From Leptospiraceae bacterium (GTDB taxonomy: Bacteria > Spirochaetota > Leptospiria > Leptospirales > Leptospiraceae), in assembly GCA_015075105.1 (NCBI GenBank), contig JABTUZ010000002.1, positions 910,313-974,312 of the forward strand: DNA of 64,000 nt, written 5' to 3'. Under the pieces are notes generated by a model. That model ran no database searches, was not told the DNA's origin, and was given only the letters and a program-made list of their open reading frames with translations. The translations under genes were made by a program, and so were the position numbers. Positions 19,663 through 29,104 of this stretch are shown here, in pieces (position 1 is the first letter of the stretch; each line of letters begins with the position of its first letter).

Positions 19663-21452
19663 AAATGTGAATCCTGCTCAAAAGGTTTCCCGGCAAGCCT
19701 TTCGTATTCGGTTTTTGCTCTTGCAAGATCTGCTTCAATCTTTTTGTGAGCGGTTAGTTTTTGTGTTGTAGCTGTGTCTTTATAGATGATTGCATAATTA
19801 TAAAGTAGCTTTGTCATCTCTGTAAAAACTTCTTCAATAGTTTTTCCTGCTATTCTACTTTGAGTTATAATTTTCGTATTGTAATAAGGGATGAATCTAT
19901 GTAAAATTTTTACCTCTTCTATCGGTCTTTCTCGTGTTGTTAAAATTTTCTCATTCAATTGCCCGTTTCTTTCGTACTCTTTGGCTAATAAATGATTTTC
20001 AATAAGCACATCAATTTTTTGAGCAAACCTGCCAAAAATCTCTCCTGCACCACTTAGCAACTTTAAAAGAGCACTTTCAATTTGATCTTGAGCACCCTTT
20101 ATCATTTTTTCACTCATTAACTGAAAGCTATATTGAAAACTGGGGTATTTTTTATTGAAACCATCAATCGACCGAATCAGCATATTGATCTTCTCTATTT
20201 CAGCCAAGAAAAGCCCGCTCTGAATCAATAGAACATCTTTCGTCTGCATACCTTCTTCGATTTTAATATATCCCTCGATCAAACTAAAATACACAGATTG
20301 AAAATCACGAATAATCAAATACAGCAACTTGTGTGGAATAGATTTAAAATTTGATTTTACCGATGCATTCTGCATACTTTCAGGATAATGGCGGTTTACA
20401 TAATCGTCTATTATTTCATTCAAAAAATCAAAATTGAGTTTTCCAGTTTCATCAATTCTAAAATATCTTGACTTTAAATTTTGAAGTTCTTTTTTGCTAA
20501 ATAATCCGGTCTTGATTTCTTCTTCCAGCTTAGCAATCGCCATCTCTACTTCTTTTGTGACTTCTGGAGAGCTTTTGAATTTTAACTCATCTATAGGAGA
20601 TATATTGAATCCTCTAACTATCTCATCCCATGTCACAACTCTTTTTGACATGACTATATGAAAAGCGCATATCGCATCTCTAAGAGTAGGTTTCTGGTCT
20701 TCTAAAGACAACCCGTAATCCAACCCTGTAAGTATGGATTCAATTTTTGGAGAAAGTTTTTCATCTAACTTTACCAAAGTTGGTACGTTTGTTAAAATTA
20801 TATCTCTAGTGTCAGGGCGACTCAAAACTCTGCCGTAGTACATCTGCATTTTTGTAGAACGATTCAGAAATGTTTCCGCAGAAATTTCATCAATAAAAAG
20901 ACTGTCTAAACCTATAAATGAATTAAAAAAACGATTATAATTGTTTATGATATTGTATACAAGTGGAGCCCAATGTCTCCACCCTTGAGTTTCACAAAGT
21001 TTTAACGCCTGAATCGTCGCAATAATTTGATCTTCTCTAAGCCCTTTAAAAATTGCTTCTACTGCACTTGATATGGCTGGCTTTCTACCAAAAATTCCTA
21101 ACTCAATTGCACCCGTATTTTTTGCAAATTGAGCAATTGCTGCATTTCCGCCAAAGAGAGCACTTAAAAATCCTCCACCTCCACCAGTAGGTTTATTCTC
21201 TGGCTTGACAATCTTTTTAGGCTGAGGCTTTGCAGATTGCTTCTTCTCTGATGTCTTTTCTTCCTCCGTTTCACCACCATTTTTAGATTTGTAAAACTCT
21301 TCATCTGCTTTTTTAATCAGATCAATTCGTATAAAAACATCATTGGATCGAGTTAATATTTCATCAATTTTCTGCTGGTGTTCTGGGGAACGAGATTTTC
21401 TATAGAGATTGGCAAAAACTTTATGTGCGTCAGTTCTGGATTGCGGAACCAC
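19659..21452 (-). CDS. Conserved hypothetical protein, probably spirochaete-specific
   Basis: 597 residues, soluble. Residues 1-55 are helical; 60-95 are low-complexity and charged ([18 protein letters not shown]); a glycine-rich hinge follows ([14 protein letters not shown]). Residues 115-560 are largely alpha-helical without catalytic motifs ([40 protein letters not shown]). The size and helical make-up recall DUF5312-type proteins of spirochaetes, but I cannot confirm this from sequence alone. It is wedged between lolA (1-nt overlap) and trpS (4-nt overlap), so it is tightly coexpressed with lipoprotein-transport genes. The function is unknown. Confidence 0.6.
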   Translation of the reverse strand: MVPQSRTDAHKVFANLYRKSRSPEHQQKIDEILTRSNDVFIRIDLIKKADEEFYKSKNGGETEEEKTSEKKQSAKPQPKKIVKPENKPTGGGGGFLSALFGGNAAIAQFAKNTGAIELGIFGRKPAISSAVEAIFKGLREDQIIATIQALKLCETQGWRHWAPLVYNIINNYNRFFNSFIGLDSLFIDEISAETFLNRSTKMQMYYGRVLSRPDTRDIILTNVPTLVKLDEKLSPKIESILTGLDYGLSLEDQKPTLRDAICAFHIVMSKRVVTWDEIVRGFNISPIDELKFKSSPEVTKEVEMAIAKLEEEIKTGLFSKKELQNLKSRYFRIDETGKLNFDFLNEIIDDYVNRHYPESMQNASVKSNFKSIPHKLLYLIIRDFQSVYFSLIEGYIKIEEGMQTKDVLLIQSGLFLAEIEKINMLIRSIDGFNKKYPSFQYSFQLMSEKMIKGAQDQIESALLKLLSGAGEIFGRFAQKIDVLIENHLLAKEYERNGQLNEKILTTRERPIEEVKILHRFIPYYNTKIITQSRIAGKTIEEVFTEMTKLLYNYAIIYKDTATTQKLTAHKKIEADLARAKTEYERLAGKPFEQDSHL

Positions 21453-22027
21453 TATTGCCTCTGATTAAACGGGTTTTCCACGATCTGCGCATTTGCAGGA
21501 GGATGGAAATTGAATAAGTTTGAAGCTAAACCAACATTTGTTTGTACTGCACTAAAACTTATATCGGTATAATCCGTTTTTCCTTGTGGTTTTAGTCGAA
21601 TTGCTTTAAGAATATTGTTTGGTCCTACACTAACAATTATTTCTTCATAGGCTTTTGTTGAAGATTTCAGTCTAAATACTTTTCCAGTACTAAGAACATC
21701 CTCATACCCGGACAACAAACTCGATATTCCTCCACCTGTTCCTTTTAAATCTTGTTTTCCTGCAACAGCACTCGCCGGAGAATATATCCATAAGACTCTT
21801 CCATTGGCTGAGATAACCCTGCCATCCGATAATTTGATGTGCATCTGGTTTGGTCTCTTATAGGATAAGACACCCGATAAAGTCCCATTGATTGTAACAT
21901 TGGCGCGAATAGTTTCAAAACTATTCATCGAAGACAGAAAGGCTTTTAATTCATCCTGTGGTTCAGAAAAAACAGGAAAATCTATATAAAAAAAAACAAA
22001 AACAAAAATTGAAAGAAGTTTTATCAT
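21452..22027 (-). CDS. lolA: Outer-membrane lipoprotein carrier LolA-like protein
   Basis: 191 residues. A signal peptide ends at about VFSEPQ (residue 22). The mature part has the LolA half-barrel pattern: LSSMNSFETIRANVTINGTLSGVLSYKRPNQMHIKL, then GRVLWIYSPASAV, and a C-terminal FNFHPPANAQIVE (key FNFHPP motif). It would escort released lipoproteins across the periplasm. It is the first gene of the lolA / 597-aa / trpS / lnt run. No partner LolCDE is adjacent, although a LolD-type ATPase lies at 58223. Confidence 0.8.
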   Translation of the reverse strand: MIKLLSIFVFVFFYIDFPVFSEPQDELKAFLSSMNSFETIRANVTINGTLSGVLSYKRPNQMHIKLSDGRVISANGRVLWIYSPASAVAGKQDLKGTGGGISSLLSGYEDVLSTGKVFRLKSSTKAYEEIIVSVGPNNILKAIRLKPQGKTDYTDISFSAVQTNVGLASNLFNFHPPANAQIVENPFNQRQ

Positions 22028-22104
22028 AAAAAATAGATTTTAACAAACACTGAATACAATAGAAAAAAATATCTAAAAATCAAAACACAATTTTTTTCTT
22101 TTTT

Positions 22105-22146
22105 TTCTACAAAAAATTAAAAAAGCGTGGTATTTCCCCGCTTTTT
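22105..22146 (-). terminator. Rho-independent terminator after etfA
   Basis: Stem AAAAAGCG / CGCTTTTT plus two inner G-C pairs (22119-22146), with a loop of about five bases. On the minus strand it is followed by a run rich in T (TTAATTTTTT). It lies about 24 nt downstream of the etfA stop. Confidence 0.75.
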
Positions 22147-22169
22147 ATAATCTCTGATGAGTGGTACTT

Positions 22170-23129
22170 TTAGCCGAGGGCTGATTTGAACTCAGTTATT
22201 AAAGCCGGTACTACATCAAATAAGTCCGCAACAACTCCATAAGTAGAAACTTTGAAGATTGGAGCGTCCGGATCTTTGTTTATCGCTACAATATACTTGG
22301 AAGAGCCCATACCAGCCATGTGTTGAATGGAACCAGAAATTCCACAAGCAATGTAACAATTTGGAGATACTGTTTTTCCAGTTTGCCCTACTTGATGGGT
22401 ATGAGAAATCCAGCCTGCATCTACCGCAGCACGAGAAGCACCAAGCGCCGCACCTAATATATCGCAAAGCTGTTGAAGCATAGGAAAATTTTCAGGTCCC
22501 TTCATCCCACGACCACCCGACACTACAATTGATGCTTCTGCTAATTGAACTTTACTTCCACCGCTTAATTCAGAGCTAATATTCTTTACTTTTACATCTC
22601 CATAGCCAGCGTTTGAAGCCTCAGTTGCACCAGAACCGGACTTTTGGACTACTTCCTGTGAATTTGGTCTCACAGTAAACATCTGAATTTCAGAGTTTAC
22701 TTTAATATTTGCATAAGCCTTCCCAGAATAGATCGGTTTTTTTCCTATTACTTTTCCGCCTTCTACAGTAAGACCAACTACGTCAGCGACAATTCCTGAC
22801 CCTGTTTTGATAGCAACTCTTGGTGAATAGTCTTTTCCATAACTGGTATGTGGCATTAACACTACAGACGGCTTTCTTTCGCTAACCACTGAACTAACTA
22901 TATTTGCGTAACCTTCTGCCGAAAATTCTCCTGCTTTTGCTGTAATTACTTTGTCAGCACCCACAGCACCAAGCTCTGATGAAAATTTCTCGGCTCCATC
23001 ACCGATTAATAAAACCTCAACTTGTCCACTTATAGATTCTGCTATACGTTTTCCTGAAGAAGCAAGCTCCTTAGAAATTTTTTTCAAATTGCCGTCTTTA
23101 ATTTCTCCGACTACTAATACATTTCCCAT
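22170..23129 (-). CDS. etfA: Electron transfer flavoprotein alpha subunit
   Basis: 319 residues. The N-terminal ETF domain (VLVVGEIKDGNLKKISKELAS) is followed by the FAD-binding C-terminal domain. Its signatures are VVSGGRGMKGPENF, ASRAAVDAGWISHTHQVGQTGKTV, YIACGISGSIQHMAGM and IVAINKDPDAPIF. It accepts electrons from acyl-CoA dehydrogenases and similar flavoenzymes and passes them to ETF-quinone oxidoreductase. It is encoded 16 nt downstream of etfB and ends before a clear terminator. Confidence 0.96.
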   Translation of the reverse strand: MGNVLVVGEIKDGNLKKISKELASSGKRIAESISGQVEVLLIGDGAEKFSSELGAVGADKVITAKAGEFSAEGYANIVSSVVSERKPSVVLMPHTSYGKDYSPRVAIKTGSGIVADVVGLTVEGGKVIGKKPIYSGKAYANIKVNSEIQMFTVRPNSQEVVQKSGSGATEASNAGYGDVKVKNISSELSGGSKVQLAEASIVVSGGRGMKGPENFPMLQQLCDILGAALGASRAAVDAGWISHTHQVGQTGKTVSPNCYIACGISGSIQHMAGMGSSKYIVAINKDPDAPIFKVSTYGVVADLFDVVPALITEFKSALG

Positions 23130-23145
23130 TTATTTTCTCCTGAAA

Positions 23146-23907
23146 TCAGATAACTTTTGCTTCTTCTCTAAGCGCCTTCACTAACTGTTGCGCAAAACCT
23201 GTAGCGTCCCCGGCTTCTAATTTTCTGCCTGGAATCCTTGGAGGAGGTGGCTCAAGAGACACTACCTCAATTTTACTTGCACCCGATCCAAAATCAGCCG
23301 CTTGTTTAACATCAATAGGTTTTTTCTTTGCAGATAAAATTCCTTTTAAAGAAGGATAACGAGGTTCATTCAAACCTTTTTGTGCAGTTACAACAACTGG
23401 AGTAACAGTTTCAACTACTGCTGTTCCACCCTCTACTTCTCTTGTTGCTTTTACTTTGTTTCCGTCAAATTCTAATTTTAATGCTAAGATAATGTGTGGA
23501 ACTCCGAGTCTTTCTGCAACCTGAACTACTACCTGTGAACTATCCGAGTCGATTGATTGTCTTCCACCAATAATTATATCAGCATTTTCTGATTTTACAA
23601 AATTTGCAATTAGCTCAGAAGTATATATAGAATCAAATGTGTTGTAAGTATCTGCTTTGATATGCACAGCTTTATCAACGCCCATAGCATAAGCAGTTCT
23701 TAATACTTCCTGGGTTCTATCCGGACCCACAGAAACAGCAATTACCTCTCCCCCACTCTTTTCACGAATCTTGATTCCTTCTTCGATTGCAAACTCATCG
23801 TAAGGTGATATTATCCACTTGATCCCTGATTCATTGATAGATTTGTCACCAAGTTTTATACTTGTCTCTGTGTCAGGTACCTGTTTTACCAAAACTATAA
23901 CTTTCAT
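23146..23907 (-). CDS. etfB: Electron transfer flavoprotein beta subunit
   Basis: 253 residues. The N-terminal MKVIVLVKQVPDTE and the AMP-binding region (VGPDRTQEVLRTAYAMGVDKAVHI, IIGGRQSIDSDSSQVV) are canonical. The Leu/recognition-loop region maps to TVTPVVVTAQKGLNEPRYPSLKGIL. It forms the heterodimer with EtfA encoded next. Upstream, on the minus strand, a TATAAT-like hexamer and the small inverted repeat CAGTTT-caaa-AAACTG could be its promoter region. Confidence 0.96.
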   Translation of the reverse strand: MKVIVLVKQVPDTETSIKLGDKSINESGIKWIISPYDEFAIEEGIKIREKSGGEVIAVSVGPDRTQEVLRTAYAMGVDKAVHIKADTYNTFDSIYTSELIANFVKSENADIIIGGRQSIDSDSSQVVVQVAERLGVPHIILALKLEFDGNKVKATREVEGGTAVVETVTPVVVTAQKGLNEPRYPSLKGILSAKKKPIDVKQAADFGSGASKIEVVSLEPPPPRIPGRKLEAGDATGFAQQLVKALREEAKVI

Positions 23908-24017
23908 ACAGAATTGCCCCTTTGTTTTTGTAATTATATAGAACTATTTACCAGTTTTTTGAAACTGTTTTCAAAGCCAAGTATTTACACAGTTGATTTT
24001 TTGCTTGTTTCGCTTTT

Positions 24018-24509
24018 TTAGTATGTTTTTTTGCTTCTTTCGGTTTTTCGCCACTTCTTATGTCGTATCAGCCTATTGTATCGTATAGTTTTTCTCTTGG
24101 AGAGGTAAATTCCTACCGCAATAGAACTGACCTTGGGTGGAACTCCAAAGTCATAGAACTTGGCAGGGATGATTATGTCCCATCCGGCAATGTCAAGCAA
24201 CAAAAGAAGAGTAAAAAGAGCCGTTCGGGAAATACCAAGCCATTGAGCAAACTCACCAAGCTCAATCCAATCTGCATTCTCCGGACGAAAGTTCTTCTTC
24301 TGCAAGTTTTGCCCTTCTTCCTGATACACCGTCTTCACACAATCCAACTTTTCAAAAGTCCGCCAAAGTAACACATTCCTGTATCTCTCCAACAATTCGT
24401 GCAAGTAATCTTCTCTCGAAATAGTTTCAGTCCTCGAGGTAAACTCATCCATATACTTCTCTGGAATAAGCAGACTCGATTGGGTTCGCTCAAATTTTTC
24501 TGGATTCAT
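24018..24509 (-). CDS. DUF1564 family protein
   Basis: 163 residues. The pattern (STLLIPEK-type opening SSLLIPEKYMDEFTSR, YLHELLERYRNVLLW, TVYQEEGQNLQKKNFRP, DWIELGEFAQWLGISRTALF, LLLLDIAGW) matches what I know of DUF1564, a multi-copy family of Leptospira. The central DWIELGEFA..GISRTALFTLL stretch looks like a helix-turn-helix or ribbon-helix-helix fold, so a DNA-binding or antitoxin-like role is possible but unproven. The C-terminus is basic (KKWRKTERSKKTY). It is a lone gene beside a repeat-rich gap, which suits a mobile or expanded accessory family. Confidence 0.7.
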   Translation of the reverse strand: MNPEKFERTQSSLLIPEKYMDEFTSRTETISREDYLHELLERYRNVLLWRTFEKLDCVKTVYQEEGQNLQKKNFRPENADWIELGEFAQWLGISRTALFTLLLLLDIAGWDIIIPAKFYDFGVPPKVSSIAVGIYLSKRKTIRYNRLIRHKKWRKTERSKKTY

Positions 24510-24650
24510 AGTATTCTCCTAATATAAAATTTTTCTTTCCTCTAGTTTCTGTCCCCAGCCACTATTTTTTGCCTCTTGATATAAGGTAAAATAATATCGT
24601 GATAGAAATAAAATTTTTACAATTTTAGAAAAATTTTTTTAGTTTTTACA

Positions 24651-24787
24651 GAAAAAGTTCTGAACCCGTACTAAATGTGAAATTCCTCGAAAAAGATGGA
24701 TGTTCCATACATTTTTGCACGAAAAGTGTTGAACCCGTACTAAATGTGCAATTCCTCAAAAAAGAATGGAGTTCCCACATTTTAGCG
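24651..24787. repeat. Two tandem direct repeats of about 69 bp
   Basis: Copy 1 (about 24651-24718) and copy 2 (about 24720-24787) share GAACCCGTACTAAATGTG, then AATTCCTC, then a GTTCC..CACATTTT-like tail, with scattered differences. They lie in the 511-bp gap upstream of the LtaS-like gene. I see no reading frame that uses them. The rest of this gap (24510-24650) is plain AT-rich sequence. Confidence 0.65.
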
Positions 24788-24822
24788 TAAAAAGTCCACT
24801 ATTAGCATAAAATACGAACTCT

Positions 24823-24934
24823 ATACTCACCTGCAAAAAGACTTACTTAGAAAAATACCCTTAAATACTTAATAAAATCAATATTTCACATCGATCCCAG
24901 CTCTTGCAACGCAAGGGCTGGGCAGTAGCATCAT
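24823..24934 (+). repeat. Variant palindromic element with different internal hairpin
   Basis: The left end ACCTGCAAAAAGAC and right end GGCAGTAGCATCAT match the ends of the 115-bp elements at 34146 and 42954, but the interior is unrelated. The interior carries a strong hairpin at 24897-24921 (stem CCAGCTCTTGC / GCAAGGGCTGG, loop AAC, one G-T pair). The total length is about 112 bp, close to the 115 bp of the main family. Confidence 0.55.
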
Positions 24935-25020
24935 AAACTAAACTAAAAATAAAAAAAAATCAATTTAATTCATAAAAGACCCTATTATTTTCTTTTGCAA
25001 TTAGTGGAATATTTTATAGA

Positions 25021-27075
25021 ATGGATTTTTCGAGGTTTTTACAAAAAAACCAAGGGATAAACTTTATAAAAATGAAGCTTGATTTAAAAGGAAAATATTC
25101 CAATTTAAAACTATTTTTATTTTATACAATTTTATACATTTCATTTTTATTTATCTATCGACTGATTTTTCTGGTTACTTATTTTTACAGAGTAGATAAT
25201 GCGACAATTTTAGAGATACTCTCTGCTTTTTTAGTTGGTTTTCGCTTCGATCTATCTGTAGTTGCTATTTTACTGGGGCCATTTTTACTTTTGTCTTCTT
25301 TAAATTTTTTGAATAAGGTTTTTATTTTTCGTTTTGTTTGGGGGTATGTACCGATTTTAATTTTTATCTGGGTGGTGGTGCATTCCATTGCAGATATACT
25401 TTATTATGAAAATGCAAACAAACACATCGGTTATGAAGGTTTTGTATTTATCGGAAAAGATTTAGGGGTAATATTGAAGTCTGCCTTAGAGAATAATACG
25501 ATTCCATTTGTAACTACAGTCACCCTTTTATTGATTTTTTTGCCTGCCTCAACATACGTATTTTTAAAGTTTAGTCCGTATCGTTATAACGACAAATCTA
25601 TGGTAATTGGAGTTGTTGAAGTAGTTGCAATCTTTGTATTTATTGTAATTTCGATTCGGGGTGGAGTTCAAGTTAGTCCGATTCGAGCGAGTAATGCAAT
25701 TATTTCCGGTAATAATTTTATAAACAATCTTGGGTTGAATGCAATTTTTACGACGATTGCCGATCTAAAAAGTCAAACAATTCCAAAATCTCAACAAATG
25801 CGGTTTGAAGAGGCTGCATTGATTGTTAGGGAAGAAATTAAATACAGTGGTGCAGAGTTTATTAGTGTAAAATATCCTATCCTTAGAAAACTTTCAGAGA
25901 CAAATACTAAGAGAGCGCCTAACGTAGTTTTAGTATTATTGGAGAATTGGACGGGAAAGTTTATTAGGCCGATATCTAACGGGCTGATTGATGGAAAAGA
26001 AGTGGCTCCTCATTTTAATGCTTTGGTTAAGAAGGGAATTTTCTTTAATAAGTTTTTTGCAACGGGAGGAAGAACCACAAATGGGATGATGTCTGTTCTT
26101 GCCGGGATCCCTGATCGACCAGGATTGACAGCGGTCAGAACTTCTCAGGTCATGGGAAATTTTTCTGGAATTGGAAATATTTTTAAATCTATGGGATATA
26201 AGACTTTGTTTGCAACAGGTGGTGATTTATCTTTTGACAATAAAAATTTTCTTTTACCGAGATGGGGATTTGATCGCTTGTACGGGAAAATACAAATAGA
26301 CTCTATGAATAAATATAAGTTAGGCGCTTGGGGCTACGATGATGGAGATGTATTTGATGTACTTCATGAAGAGATTTCTAAATTTAAAAAAGATGAGCCT
26401 TTTTTAGCGGTAGTTCTTACTCTATCGACTCACTACCCCTACAGAGTTCCAGAAAAAAAGGTTCATTTGTTCGATGAAAAAACTAAAGATTACGAATATT
26501 TAAACGTGTATCATTATGCAGATTGGGCATTGAGCGAATTTTTAGAGAAGGCGAAGAAATCAAAATATTTTCAAGATACTATTTTTTTCTTTGTCGCTGA
26601 TCATGCGCATCATAGATACTTAAATTATTACGAAGATAGAAATATTCCGTTTTTGATTTACGCGCCTGATAAATACAAACCTCAACTAAGAGAGGAAATT
26701 TCTTCACAGTTGGATGTGATTCCAACAATTCTTGGAGCTGTAGGGAAGGAATGTTATTTTTCTGTAATGGGGAGGGACTTGCTTTCTCCTGGAATTTCTA
26801 AGTCCGGGTATTTTGCTTATGGAAATGTATTTGGTTGGATAGAGGATGATTTATTTTTGTACCAAAGTTCCGAAGGCGGAACGCAGATCAATTTTACTGC
26901 AAGAGAGCCATATATTGAAAACAAATTGTGTAAACTGAATAGACTTTTGTGTGAGCCTTCACACAGAAAAGCAAAAGCATTTTTAAATTTGAGTATTGAG
27001 CTAATGAATAAAAATTTAGTTTTCCCGCCACCCGAAGAAATAAAAAAATATTATAGCAACTCAGGTAAAGATTAG
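25021..27075 (+). CDS. LtaS/sulfatase-family membrane phosphotransferase
   Basis: 684 residues. About five N-terminal membrane segments (residues 30-215) are followed by a large periplasmic alkaline-phosphatase-fold domain. The metal-site opening is NVVLVLLENWTGKF and the catalytic Thr lies in FATGGRTTNGMMSVLAG. The distal metal ligands map to FFFVADHAHHRY. This arrangement matches lipoteichoic-acid synthase and phosphoglycerol/phosphoethanolamine transferases. In a Gram-negative spirochaete it more likely modifies glycans or lipids with phosphoglycerol or a similar group. ATG 25021 is the longest start; ATG 25072 would remove 17 residues. Confidence 0.8.
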   Translation: MDFSRFLQKNQGINFIKMKLDLKGKYSNLKLFLFYTILYISFLFIYRLIFLVTYFYRVDNATILEILSAFLVGFRFDLSVVAILLGPFLLLSSLNFLNKVFIFRFVWGYVPILIFIWVVVHSIADILYYENANKHIGYEGFVFIGKDLGVILKSALENNTIPFVTTVTLLLIFLPASTYVFLKFSPYRYNDKSMVIGVVEVVAIFVFIVISIRGGVQVSPIRASNAIISGNNFINNLGLNAIFTTIADLKSQTIPKSQQMRFEEAALIVREEIKYSGAEFISVKYPILRKLSETNTKRAPNVVLVLLENWTGKFIRPISNGLIDGKEVAPHFNALVKKGIFFNKFFATGGRTTNGMMSVLAGIPDRPGLTAVRTSQVMGNFSGIGNIFKSMGYKTLFATGGDLSFDNKNFLLPRWGFDRLYGKIQIDSMNKYKLGAWGYDDGDVFDVLHEEISKFKKDEPFLAVVLTLSTHYPYRVPEKKVHLFDEKTKDYEYLNVYHYADWALSEFLEKAKKSKYFQDTIFFFVADHAHHRYLNYYEDRNIPFLIYAPDKYKPQLREEISSQLDVIPTILGAVGKECYFSVMGRDLLSPGISKSGYFAYGNVFGWIEDDLFLYQSSEGGTQINFTAREPYIENKLCKLNRLLCEPSHRKAKAFLNLSIELMNKNLVFPPPEEIKKYYSNSGKD

Positions 27076-28092
27076 TTACCCCATCGGATAAGGAAATTTT
27101 TTAGACACGTCGTCAATTTTTTTTAAGGTCTCATCGTCTAAGATGAGTCCTGCCGCTTTTAAACTATCGTCTAATTGATCTGCAGAGGTGGCCCCAATTA
27201 GAGTGGAGGCAACAAAATCGTGTTGCTTACTCCAAGCAACTGCAAGAGTAGTTACGCTCAAGTTTATCTCTTCGGCAATTTTTATCAGCTCTGCCGTTGA
27301 CGATAAAGTCTCAGGATTTACAAATCGTTTTATCATTTTTTTTTGTCTATCACCACTTTTCTTATACCTTGAGAATCTTGCCTCTTCTGGGGGATTGTCT
27401 GAATTGTATTTTCCTGTGAGAACTCCACCCGCCATAGGAGAAAACGGTAAAAGACTGACCTGCTCTTTTCGGCAAACTTCTGCAATTGCATCTTCAAATC
27501 TTCTATTTAAGATACTAAAATTATTCTGGATTGTCTCGTATCGTACAAAATTATTTTTATCCGATACCCAAAGGCTTTTCATAAGTCCTCTTGCTGTTTC
27601 GTTACTGCATCCCACATAACGCACCTTTCCTGCTTTTACAAGAGTAGTGAGAGCTTCCATAGTTTCATCGTAAGGGAAATCAGGATCCGTCCAATGAGTT
27701 TGATACAAATCTACATAGTCTGTTTTCAGTCTCTTCAAGCTCCCCTCAATTGCTATCATAATGCTTCTTCTATCTAATGCAGTTTTCCCTGATCTTACAG
27801 GTGGAGTAAACCATCCATAACCGGGGGCACAAACCTTAGTTGCAAGTAATATTGCATCTCTCGGTTTTTCAGAAAGCCATTTCCCTACAATTTCTTCAGT
27901 TCTATGAACATATTTTTCATCAGGTGGGACAGGGTAGATCTCGGCAGTATCGAAAAAGTCTATCCCTGCATCGAAGGCTTTATCCATAATTCTAAAACTT
28001 TCTTTTTCTTCAGTTTGAGATCCAAAAGTCATAGTTCCCATTCCGATTTCAGAAACCATGATTCCGGATTTTCCGAGTCTTCTTTTTCTCAT
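27076..28092 (-). CDS. Aldo/keto reductase
   Basis: 338 residues of the (beta/alpha)8 AKR fold. The catalytic Asp-Tyr region is FFDTAEIYPVPPDEKYVHRTEEIVG, Lys is in ILLATKVCAPGYG, and His in DLYQTHWTDPD. The NADPH-binding end includes LSTTLAV-type and STLIGATSADQLDDSL. The inserted PPDEKYVHRTEEI is typical of the YghZ/Tas-like group. It reduces an aldehyde or ketone of unknown identity. Its start overlaps the preceding IMPase stop by four bases. Confidence 0.87.
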   Translation of the reverse strand: MRKRRLGKSGIMVSEIGMGTMTFGSQTEEKESFRIMDKAFDAGIDFFDTAEIYPVPPDEKYVHRTEEIVGKWLSEKPRDAILLATKVCAPGYGWFTPPVRSGKTALDRRSIMIAIEGSLKRLKTDYVDLYQTHWTDPDFPYDETMEALTTLVKAGKVRYVGCSNETARGLMKSLWVSDKNNFVRYETIQNNFSILNRRFEDAIAEVCRKEQVSLLPFSPMAGGVLTGKYNSDNPPEEARFSRYKKSGDRQKKMIKRFVNPETLSSTAELIKIAEEINLSVTTLAVAWSKQHDFVASTLIGATSADQLDDSLKAAGLILDDETLKKIDDVSKKFPYPMG

Positions 28093-28889
28093 ATTGTTTC
28101 CTTCCTGAATAATTCTACTAAATGAGAGTGGATTTTCCCATTCGTGGCTATAATATTGGGAGTGTTTACGTTAAATACATTTCCGTCAAAAGTGGAGAGT
28201 TTTCCTCCTGCTTCTTCAATGAGGATGGACGCAGCAGCCATGTCCCAAGGCTTTAGTCCTTCTTCCCAAAATCCATCGAATCTTCCGCAAGCAACCCAGG
28301 ATAAGTCTAAGGCAGCAGAGCCTGTGCGTCTAACGCCCCTTGACCTCATTAGTACAGATTTATAGTATTCCATCAAGAGTTCCAGTCGGTTTTCTTTTTG
28401 ATAAGGAAATCCGGTGCACAAAAGGCTGTCAATCAATTCGGGGGTATTTGAAACACGAATAGGCTTGTTGTTCAGGAAAGAGCCTTCGTTGCGAGCTGCG
28501 TGGAAAGTTTCATTGAGAGAGGGGACGGATACAATTCCCATTTCGACTTGTTCGGTTGAGGTATTCTCTAACCCGATTGCTATCGCAAACAGAGGAAGTC
28601 CATGAGCAAAATTTGTAGTTCCGTCAACAGGATCTAAAATCCACTGGAAACTATTTTTCCCTTGGAGGTATCCACTTTCTTCTCCAAGAATAGAATCGTT
28701 TGGAAATATTTTTTGAATTTCAGAAATAAGCATTTTCTCGGAGCCAATATCTGCTTCTGTTACGAGATCAATTTTATCTTTTTTGTTTACTTCAAGAAGA
28801 GGTTTTTTTTGAATGTGCATCAGAAATTCTGAAACCTTTGGCAAAAAATTTAATAAATGGTTCATTCTTTCTCGGATTTCTGGTTTCAT
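28089..28889 (-). CDS. Inositol monophosphatase family protein
   Basis: 266 residues. Metal-binding motifs are present: GEESG in DSILGEESGYLQG, motif A DPVDGTTNFAHGLP, and motif B PWDMAAASILIEEAGG. These define the Li-sensitive IMPase/SuhB/CysQ superfamily. Likely substrates are inositol-1-phosphate or a related sugar phosphate. It is cotranscribed with the aldo/keto reductase. A paralogue of similar size lies at 61553, differing in the WVIDPIDGS motif. Confidence 0.88.
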   Translation of the reverse strand: MKPEIRERMNHLLNFLPKVSEFLMHIQKKPLLEVNKKDKIDLVTEADIGSEKMLISEIQKIFPNDSILGEESGYLQGKNSFQWILDPVDGTTNFAHGLPLFAIAIGLENTSTEQVEMGIVSVPSLNETFHAARNEGSFLNNKPIRVSNTPELIDSLLCTGFPYQKENRLELLMEYYKSVLMRSRGVRRTGSAALDLSWVACGRFDGFWEEGLKPWDMAAASILIEEAGGKLSTFDGNVFNVNTPNIIATNGKIHSHLVELFRKETI

Positions 28890-29104
28890 TTTTCGTATTC
28901 AGTTTTTAAATATTTTCAATATTCGCAATAATTCAAATTTTTGAAGATTATTTAAAAAATTTTCATTATTTTGAAAACTTTTACCACATTGAATTTTCTT
29001 TGATTAATTTCATACAGATTTTTCTGTTTTTTCTACAACTAAAAAACAAATATTGCTCGATTAGAGCCGTGATTTTTTTTTGAATATATTGAGATATTTA
29101 AAAT

